64,000 bases of DNA from Haemonchus contortus (lineage: Eukaryota; Nematoda; Chromadorea; Rhabditida; Trichostrongylidae). The notes below the pieces were generated by a model that saw nothing but the letters and a program-made list of their open reading frames with translations, searched no databases and was not told the DNA's origin. The stretch lies in assembly GCA_000469685.2 (NCBI GenBank), contig LS997567.1, positions 3,338,663 through 3,402,662 of the forward strand, read 5' to 3'. A program made the position numbers and the translations under genes. Shown here piece by piece: positions 57,071 through 64,000 of this stretch. Positions within the stretch are counted from its first letter, which is position 1. Every line of letters starts with the position of its first letter.

Positions 57071-57959
57071 TTGGGTTGTAACATAAGTTCGTAGAGCTTT
57101 TCACAGATTTATTTTACCAAAAAATAATAATTATAATAATAAATTAATCAATGATGTATCTTCCTGTTACTGTTTGCGACCTCCTCCAATCTCTCGACCA
57201 ATTTGTTGATGCCGTTTCGCCAAAAATCGGCCGGTCTGGTGTCGAAGAAGTTGTTGAGCCGGTTTTCAAGAACCTCTTCGCCATCGAAGGTGACACTCCT
57301 CATTTGGTTTGACAGAGAGCGGAAAGGCGGTAGTCAGTTGGTGCAAGACCCGGAGAGTACGGTGGATGCTGAAGAACCTTTCATTCAAGCTTTTGGGGTG
57401 TTGTTTTGACGACTTGGGCATTATGGGGCCTGGCGTTGTCGTAGAGCAAGATGACTTCACCTTGTCTATCGGGTCTTTTCAGCAGAATAGCCACACTAAC
57501 ACGGTCAAGCTGGGCAATGTAGACCTCCTTGTTGACAGTAGCACTTCGTTCGAGCATTTCCCAGTGCACCGTTCCTTTCCAGTCTCACCAAACGCAAATC
57601 ATGACCTATTTTGAGTGAAGATCTTGCTTGACTCTCGGCTTCGGTGCCTCTCCTGGGGCCACCCAGAGACACACCTAGGACACCTTCCTCGTACACATTG
57701 CATATGTCCCGAGCGGCTTCTGCTGCTTATTGACCTCGATGAAAAGCAGATGTCGAAAATGCTGATTTTCTCCTCCTGACATTCCAATTCTGAGCCAGAA
57801 AAAAAGACGTATAACTAAACTATCCAAAAAACCAATAAAACTATTTTATAGAGGAGAAAGAGCTCTTTCGAATGAATATATACACTTCGCCAAAAAACAA
57901 AGCGAATCGTTGTAAAATGACCCTAACACAAAACTCTACGAACTTATGTTACAACCCAA
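57071..57959 (-). mobile_element. mariner-type transposon nested in the SINE
   Basis: Starts TTGGGTTGTAACATAAGTT, ends with its reverse complement, TA on both sides. 889 bp and nearly the same as the element at 25962-26851, including the same missing N-terminal half, so both come from one deleted parent moved by an active relative. Confidence 0.85.
57160..57700 (-). pseudogene. mariner transposase relic
   Basis: Minus-strand frame 57381-57569 (MHWEMLERSATVNKEVY; ILLYDNARPHNAQVV with the second catalytic Asp). The next block with the third Asp is shifted into another frame near 57340. The N-terminal DNA-binding half is missing and frameshifts occur near 57600. Confidence 0.75.
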
Positions 57960-58139
57960 TACATCGGCTTGTCATCAAGTTATTGTATGGGCCAATTACG
58001 CATTGAAAACGCCACTACGATTCCGAATGACAGTCGAATGCGGGTCGCATTCTAAAAATGAAATTGACTACAGACACAGAACACCTTCTGTACCTAGTGG
58101 TTTCATATTAGGCTAGTGTTAAGCTGACGCAAATAGTTA

Positions 58140-58640
58140 CTGGATCGTTCGAAAGGGTTCACTAAGCACTAGGGACACTGGCCCTAGCCAGACTAGTTTT
58201 TCTGACTTTTTCCGAACATGGAAGAGTCACATAGAATCAATTACAACAACATTGCTTAACAATATTGGAAAGAAAGCAAATGTTGTTCATTATACGCCCT
58301 TTCCAACTCTCTTCTCTCAAAAAACCCACCTTTTAAGTCATTCATGTTAATATGAATCAGCATCATCAAATGATATCATCTACCTTTCCATGTTTGCATA
58401 TGGACGCCTATAGTTTGATTACACGCTCATTATCAAGGAATTCTTTCCGGGTCGAGGAGAAAAAGAAATTATAAAAGAGCCCCTAAATGCAGCTCACGAT
58501 GCCGACTCAGATTTCGTAGGCTCTCTCTCTTGTCCACATTACCCACCTACACCGCTCCAACTGAGCATGCTTCCTCGTACAGTACCTCAATAGTGTCTTT
58601 ATTGAGAGGCTAAAGTACCTATAGCCTATATGAACTAGTA
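58140..58640 (+). promoter_or_regulatory. orphan promoter copy of the secreted-protein array
   Basis: TCACATAGAATCAATTACAACA, CGCCCTTTCCAACTCTCTTC, ATGAATCAGCATCATCAAATG and TATAAAAGAGCCCC (58470) line up with 53195-53560, the promoter of copy 10. No signal-peptide exon follows within the window; related leader DNA reappears near 59980-60100. Confidence 0.6.
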
Positions 58641-58688
58641 AAACCTCCCAAAGTAAGTAAATGTAACCATCGAACTGTGTATGACTTA

Positions 58689-59178
58689 CCAGGGAGGGGT
58701 AGTCTACTTACCGTGGGACCTTGAATGGAGACCCAGATAGATCGATAGTGTTTTGAATGCTGTTTACGAAAATGGAAATTAAAACTGCAAAATGATTCTC
58801 CTTGAAAAGTTATGGGGGCCCGAATTTCGCTCGACAGTAGTATCAATTGGAAAGCGAACTCGTCGCTTCCATATCTACCGCCCACGTGATCTAGTGGTAG
58901 TGGTCTGGCTTCGTGGGCGTAAAATGAGGGATCTCTCCCCGTCATTATCCGCACTTTTGCAAAGTGTTTTTCCATTTTATCAAAGGCTCTCTGAACGTTT
59001 TCTGATATTTTTTTAGACAATTGATACTACTGTCGAGCAAAATTCGGGCCCCCATGACTTTTTAAGGAGAATCATTTTGCAGTTTTAATTTCCATTTTCG
59101 TAAACAGCATTCAAAACTCTATCGATTTATCTGGGTCTCCATTTAAAGTCCCACGGTAAGTAGACTACCCCTCCCTGG
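58689..59178. mobile_element. 490-bp foldback transposon with TTA target duplication
   Basis: Arms of about 165 bp: the left starts CCAGGGAGGGGTAGTCTACT at 58689, the right ends AGTAGACTACCCCTCCCTGG at 59178, meeting around ATCAATTG/CAATTGAT (58851, 59022). TTA is directly repeated at 58686-58688 and 59179-59181. A 3-bp TTA duplication fits PIF/Harbinger-type elements. The central 165 bp carries a small stem CGCCCACG/CGTGGGCG around TGATCTAGTGGTAGTGG, which resembles the 5' half of a tRNA. Confidence 0.75.
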
Positions 59179-59504
59179 TTAGAGGCACATTTATAAAAAT
59201 AATGGGCCTAGTCGGGCAAAAAATCGGCCTAGACATGGCGTAATAGTGCCTTCATATCCTAGTTTGTCCTACGCATACAGTCAAAATGGCCGTGTCATGC
59301 CGTCCTTGTTATTACTGCACTAATCACAAGACGAGACGAATAGTACGCTCATATGAGAGACACCCAGACGGCCATCTTGTATGTACAACTCCCTTTCTTG
59401 CTACTTCTTTGAAGTCTTACACTTTTTAAAACCATTTTTCGCGCTCATTTCAACATCCTTGCACTATTCTGCACTTTGGCTTCCATTATTTCCCTTGAAG
59501 GCAA

Positions 59505-59643
59505 GGTTCGCGATAATTCAATGGGCGGGTATGTCAATGACGTGTCCGCCTCTCATTCGATGTCACGTCTGACTGTCTGATGTGACATCGAATGAGAGGC
59601 GGACACGTCATTGACATACCTGCCCATTGAATTATCGCGAACC
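59505..59643. repeat. near-perfect 62-bp-arm palindrome
   Basis: The left arm from GGTTCGCGATAATTCAATGG to TCGATGTCAC pairs with 59582-59643 with very few mismatches around a 15-nt loop (GTCTGACTGTCTGAT). TTGAAGGCAAGGTTCGCGAT at 59494 also pairs with a second, weaker site near 59667-59690, so the structure is nested. Confidence 0.8.
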
Positions 59644-59979
59644 GTGCATTTATAATGGCACCTCAAATTATCGTGAACAATGCCTTCAATCCGAAAGGAA
59701 AAAGATGCCAAAAAAGTAAAACAATTAGGTTACAGTAATGCATAAATACAGTGGTGAGGAACGTCCAAGTTTGGCTCTACTTCCCGAGCATCCCTCATTT
59801 CCTTTTTATGCCGAATCCTGGATATAGTTGTTTCTTTGAGTTACTTGCAATTTGATACATTTTGAAAATTGCTTACAAATAGGAAAAGGATAAAAAGTCG
59901 TACATCACAAGAACTCTTTATTAGGCCCCATTTTGTGTAAAGGTGCAAGTCCACCTCTCGGCTAAGTGCCTTCCGAAGT

Positions 59980-60200
59980 TCAGGAAGAACTTCCGATATC
60001 TTTTCCATCCCAATCATCCTAACTTACACTCCACTCCACTTATCCCTTATCACACCCTCAACCATAGATTGATCCTTTTCCAATGTAAAGTTGTCACATA
60101 AAGTGATATTTAGCCATATTCAAAAAGGGAGGCCTCGCACGAGAGCTTATAAACTTGCCTTTACTAGATGTTTTCGGTGAAAACATGGTTTGGGGGGGGG
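59980..60200 (+). other. leader-like fragment of the array, without gene
   Basis: TTCCGATATCTTTTCCATCCC and ACTTATCCCTTATCAC resemble the leader of copies 5 and 9 (near 27365-27430 and 50600-50670). Taken with 58140-58640 this looks like a broken eleventh unit split by foldback DNA. Confidence 0.35.
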
Positions 60201-60388
60201 GGCACTCTTATTCTCTATCACTAGGCGCTAGAACGCAGACAGAGGAGGAGTGGCCGTCTTTCTGAGCCCGTACTCATGCTTTCTATACGGAGATGGTATT
60301 CTACCACGCTACCACTTACTATTTCGAAAAAAAAAAATGGTGTACGAAACATTACCGTTGCGTGTAGAAAGTCATGTAGAAATGAGGT

Positions 60389-60629
60389 TGTGATAGTATG
60401 ATTTAAGTGAATGTTATCAACTACGGTATATAAGACACACTTAAGGGTGTTTCATTCATTCTTCTTGTTCGACTTCACGGGTTTGATTCTTCCACATTCG
60501 CTGCTGTAACAATAAAGTGAGAAGCACACAGGAGTACGACAGAAGCACAAGAAGACACATACAGCATTCGCGTGGCAGGCAAACAAGCACTTTACTGCTA
60601 TATCTGGACCACACTTCACCACAAAAAAG
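60389..60629 (+). repeat. probable 5' LTR of a BEL/Pao retrotransposon
   Basis: Approximate limits: TGTGATAGTATG at 60389, TATATAAG box at 60427, AATAAA at 60511-60516, and just after it TTTGGTGCATCGG near 60630, which fits a tRNA primer-binding site. The 3' LTR is outside the window, so the ends cannot be confirmed. Confidence 0.5.
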
Positions 60630-60907
60630 TTTGGTGCATCGGCCAGATCAGAAGAGCGAAGACAACGTGAGTTGACTCATTCTGTACAAGCTAAAGAGAA
60701 ACCGCGTTGACTATTAGCTCAAAAGTAGCTCAAGCTTTTGGAACTTGGTAGAGTGCTCGCGAGTACAATGCCAAGAAGTCATACCAATCGACTCTAGGAT
60801 AGTAAGCTCGCAAGAAAGCTAATTCTAGCCAAGTCATTCAGTTCAAAACTTTCTTTAAAATTTTCAATTCATTCAAAAGCATTGAAAAAAAAACCAAGAA
60901 TCGAGGT

Positions 60908-63900
60908 ATGGCGACCACACTCAAGGCTCGCAAAGGCATAGCCACTCGACAAGCAAAGGCACTAAATGATCTTTTGGAAACGTACAACCACTTAACAAAA
61001 GGTTCATTTCCAAATGATCAATGTGATACCGAAAATCTGATAAGCCAAATCAACAATGCACTAGTTCATATACGTGCAACACAAACATCTTTCGAAAAAG
61101 CCTTCTTCGCATTCGCAGAAGCAGTTGATAAACTTCAACACTCACTGGAGAACGAAGAAGAAGAGCGAATTTCGGAGCAGTTGGAGAAAGGCCAGGTCTT
61201 ACTATCGGAATCGGAAGACTTGCAGGCCCGTCTTGAGGTAGAAAAGCAAGCACTAGATTCCGGAAAAGTATGGCACTCCACAATGACTCGAGCAGAACTT
61301 CCAAAAACCCCCATTCCAGAATTCAGTGGTAATTGCTGGGAGTGGGACAACTTCTGGGAGTTATTCAATGCTACAATACATTCGACTCCTTTGTCGGATC
61401 TCCAAAAGTTCAACTACCTTCTCCAAGCCCTAAAAGGAGAAGCACGGCAATCTGCCGAAAGATACCAAATAACTTCGAAAAATTATCCTATGGTGGTGAA
61501 GCATTTGCAAGAGAAATATGGAAATACATCTGTCATCATTACCAACCTGCACGAACAAATGGAAGTTTGCACAGCTCAAGACACAGAGTTGAAAGATCAA
61601 TGCAAACTATTCGACCGACTCTCCTCGATAACGCGACAGTTAGAAAGCAAAGGAGAGGACCTCAACAGTCCATGGCTAATGTCGAAAACTTTGGCTAAGT
61701 TCAGGGATGACATAAAAAGAAAAGTTCTCGAGAAAAAAGTAACACACTCGTACAATGAGACATGGACCATGGCGAAACAAATGGATGTTCTAGACGCAGT
61801 CCTGAAACAGGAAGAAGAAATCGAACGTCACATGTCAAAAACATTCAAACCGCAGAATACACAAGAGAGAAAATACATGAGTCGAGGTTCACCTGCTCCT
61901 ACCTATGCAAAGACACGATCGCCATATTGCTTCTATTGTAATTCGCAAGATCATTGGTCAATCTCATGCACAAAACTCAAGCATCCAAAAGAAAGAATTG
62001 AATATCTCAAACAAACGAAGAGATGCCTCGGATGCGGATCAAGAAACCACGCATTCTCTGAGTGCAAGGGAGTAGGATGCACCCATTGCGGAAAACGACA
62101 CCATACTTCAATATGTTTGAAAAATACGGAACCAAACTTTCCCACAACACAAGCCGAACAGAAGAACAATGGGAAACCTAGAAACTCCTTGCAGAATTTT
62201 ACATCAAATGAACCACAAATCGAAGCAGGCGCAAATGATGCTGACATTTCAGCTGTCGCGGAAAACCCGAAAGCGACGGTGAAAGGAGACATATGTCTTC
62301 TCACAGGATCGATCAAAGTAATGAATCCAGTAACAGAGAGACTACGTGATGTGCTGGTGCTACTTGATACTGGGGCCGACCGTTCCTTCATAGACTTTGA
62401 ACTTGCACAAGAGCTCCAACTTCCGAGACAAGGATCATCAACAATGAGACTCAGTACATTCGGAACGACTCAACAAAGAGACATCACATGCCCAATCACA
62501 TCCCTCAGCATATGGGATAACGAAGGTATACAGCACACACTCCAATTATACATACACGACACGATCACTCCAAATGTTAGCCGCCCGGCTCTAGACAAAA
62601 GAGATATCAACTTTATCAAAAGAAAACACATTCGCCTATGCTCACCGATGAAAAAGAGCCACATACAAGCACGGATCCTGATTGGGTGCGACCAATTGTG
62701 GAACTTCATAAAATTTGGATCGCCACATTTCACTCTTCCCTCCGGATCGCGCCTCATTCCAACAACATTTGGATACATGATCTCAGGACAAAAATTGTCG
62801 CAGAACGACACAATCACAAAAGGAAATCCTGTCCTTGTGCACACTTCCAAAACAAGCAATCCAATGGATTTCTGGGAACAATACTGGAGCACTGAATCCT
62901 GTGAAAGAGAGGAGGAACTTTCCAGAACCGAAAAGGAAGAAAAAGCAAACACAAATGCCCAAATTCTGGAGGAATTCAATGATACCATCCAGAAACGTGA
63001 TGATGGATACTATGTGAAACTCCCCTTCAAGGAACAGTATTCTGAATTACCAGACAATAGAGCGCTCTCATGGAAACGACTGAAAAAAACTCTTCGAAAA
63101 TACAGCGATCACCCCGATATTTTACTGCAGTATGACAATGTTTTCAAAGAACAACTCAAAGCAGGCATTCTTGAAGAAGTAAACGAGTCTGAAGATTCAT
63201 CGACAACCAGAAAACACTATCTCCCTCACCAACTAGTGATAACCCCACAAAAAACAACTACAAAATTCCGCGTTGTATTCGACGCATCAGCTCATTACAA
63301 AAACTGCCCTTCTCTCAACGACATGATTCATCAAGGACCAACAATGTTACCGAAACTATACGGTATTTTGCTGCGCTTTCGTACAGGGAGATATGTCCTA
63401 CTATCTGACGTTGAAAAGGCATTCCTCCAAGTACGCCTGCAAGAGTCGGACAGAGATTTTACTCGATGCCTTTGGGTGAAAAACGTCAAGGAAGCGCTCA
63501 CTCATGAGAATATTGCTGTTTACCGATTCACCCGCGTAACATTCGGAATCAACGCCTCCCCTTTCCTTCTCAGTGCAACGATTCTCTATCACTTGAAAAA
63601 CTATGTAAAAAACGAAGAACTGACTGATGAAATTGCAAGAAACCTTTATGTCGACAATCTATTTGTCAACGCAGATTCCAGGGAAGGAGCTATTCAGAAA
63701 TACACCGATTTGAAAACAATCTTCTCAAATATGCGGATGAACTTACGCGAATTCATCGCCAATGATGCATACATCATGGACGCCATAAAAGTTTGCGATC
63801 AATCACTCAGTCGAGTTCCCAAAGTGCTGGGAGTACCATGGAACTCGATAACAGATCACTTCGAGTTGAAAATCAACATTGATGAGAAGAATTTCGTCAG

Positions 63901-64000
63901 CAAACGAGTCGTAGCGCAGCAGCTTGCTTCAATATATGATCCCCTCGGATGGTTCATACCATTGTTAGTGAAGGCAAAGCCAGCAGATTGCGGCACCAGA
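60908..64000 (+). CDS. BEL/Pao LTR retrotransposon gag-protease-RT polyprotein, intact to the window edge
   Basis: The frame from ATG 60908 stays open for 1031 codons and runs off the right edge, so it is partial only because the window ends. Order of domains: gag with an acidic, helix-rich region (residues about 55-120); three zinc knuckles (Cys341-Cys344-His349-Cys354; Cys373-Cys376-His381-Cys386; a third from Cys391); aspartic protease with DTGA at residue 487; reverse transcriptase with FRVVFDASA near 787, SDVEKAFLQV, and a YVDN box at 914. A Pao-type region IYDPLGWF lies near the end. RNase H and integrase would follow. YVDN has Asn where most RTs have the second Asp. No stop or frameshift is seen, unlike every other retroelement here, so it is probably recent. 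It would copy its RNA inside virus-like particles in the cytoplasm. Confidence 0.9.
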   Translation, partial: MATTLKARKGIATRQAKALNDLLETYNHLTKGSFPNDQCDTENLISQINNALVHIRATQTSFEKAFFAFAEAVDKLQHSLENEEEERISEQLEKGQVLLSESEDLQARLEVEKQALDSGKVWHSTMTRAELPKTPIPEFSGNCWEWDNFWELFNATIHSTPLSDLQKFNYLLQALKGEARQSAERYQITSKNYPMVVKHLQEKYGNTSVIITNLHEQMEVCTAQDTELKDQCKLFDRLSSITRQLESKGEDLNSPWLMSKTLAKFRDDIKRKVLEKKVTHSYNETWTMAKQMDVLDAVLKQEEEIERHMSKTFKPQNTQERKYMSRGSPAPTYAKTRSPYCFYCNSQDHWSISCTKLKHPKERIEYLKQTKRCLGCGSRNHAFSECKGVGCTHCGKRHHTSICLKNTEPNFPTTQAEQKNNGKPRNSLQNFTSNEPQIEAGANDADISAVAENPKATVKGDICLLTGSIKVMNPVTERLRDVLVLLDTGADRSFIDFELAQELQLPRQGSSTMRLSTFGTTQQRDITCPITSLSIWDNEGIQHTLQLYIHDTITPNVSRPALDKRDINFIKRKHIRLCSPMKKSHIQARILIGCDQLWNFIKFGSPHFTLPSGSRLIPTTFGYMISGQKLSQNDTITKGNPVLVHTSKTSNPMDFWEQYWSTESCEREEELSRTEKEEKANTNAQILEEFNDTIQKRDDGYYVKLPFKEQYSELPDNRALSWKRLKKTLRKYSDHPDILLQYDNVFKEQLKAGILEEVNESEDSSTTRKHYLPHQLVITPQKTTTKFRVVFDASAHYKNCPSLNDMIHQGPTMLPKLYGILLRFRTGRYVLLSDVEKAFLQVRLQESDRDFTRCLWVKNVKEALTHENIAVYRFTRVTFGINASPFLLSATILYHLKNYVKNEELTDEIARNLYVDNLFVNADSREGAIQKYTDLKTIFSNMRMNLREFIANDAYIMDAIKVCDQSLSRVPKVLGVPWNSITDHFELKINIDEKNFVSKRVVAQQLASIYDPLGWFIPLLVKAKPADCGTR

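Larger units (their letters stand above)
56985..58075 (+). repeat. SINE body split by a mariner
   Basis: CAAGCCTTCCAGCCCTCC to GCCTTGACATGTA (before 57071) and CATCGGCTTGTCATC to TATGGGCCAATTACGC (after 57959) together match the SINE body at 1927-2045. The B-box head is not recognisable upstream. Confidence 0.65.

Noticed and set aside
58619..59020. 133-codon minus-strand frame
   Set aside because: Most of it lies in the foldback arm and spacer; no homologous domain is recognisable.

Overview
This window looks like a repeat-rich segment of a strongylid (clade V, hookworm-like) nematode genome. The grounds are AT-rich DNA, short introns with TTTTCAG-type acceptors, RTE-type non-LTR retrotransposon relics, BEL/Pao retroelements, mariner, Helitron and tRNA-headed SINEs. 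Genus and species cannot be fixed from sequence alone. No bacterial genes, CRISPR arrays or rRNA genes were seen.

Layout. 1-1060 holds no recognisable gene. About 1064-3205 (+) is a spliced gene for a small multi-pass membrane protein with a SINE in intron 2. From about 3.8 to 54.6 kb runs a tandem array of ten related small secreted-protein genes, first ATGs at 4737, 8423, 13325, 20615, 27660, 32556, 38996, 45059, 50874 and 54067. Each typically has a TATA box about 940 bp upstream, a signal-peptide exon, an exon with a C-x11-C core and a last exon ending EICKxIGF. The cysteine layout resembles a saposin/amoebapore-like fold that has lost the outer Cys1-Cys6 pair; this is inference. The middle coding exon is clean only in copy 1 and doubtful elsewhere.

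Many units also carry, in constant order, a 5' RTE (endonuclease) fragment, a relic of the membrane-protein gene's 3' end, and a 3' RTE fragment. The ancestral unit therefore probably held the membrane-protein gene and the secreted-protein gene side by side, and RTE DNA invaded before the array expanded. Later insertions can be placed because sister units keep the empty site: a tyrosine-recombinase element inside one RTE (15993-17464), a Helitron (34823-36508), a mariner in the leader of copy 5 (25962-26851), and a 168-169 bp inverted-repeat element shared by three units. A decayed BEL/Pao relic (10.5-11.6 kb) is interrupted by a 260 bp foldback element with a 9-bp target duplication.

54.6-60.3 kb holds SINEs, one split by a second mariner, a promoter/leader copy without a gene, and two large foldback sequences. 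60.4-64.0 kb is the 5' part of a BEL/Pao LTR retrotransposon whose gag-protease-RT frame is open for 1031 codons to the window edge, probably the youngest element here.

No single new enzyme pathway is present. The most unusual items are the secreted-protein array, which carries signs of sequence exchange between copies, and the tyrosine-recombinase element with its stacked inverted repeats.
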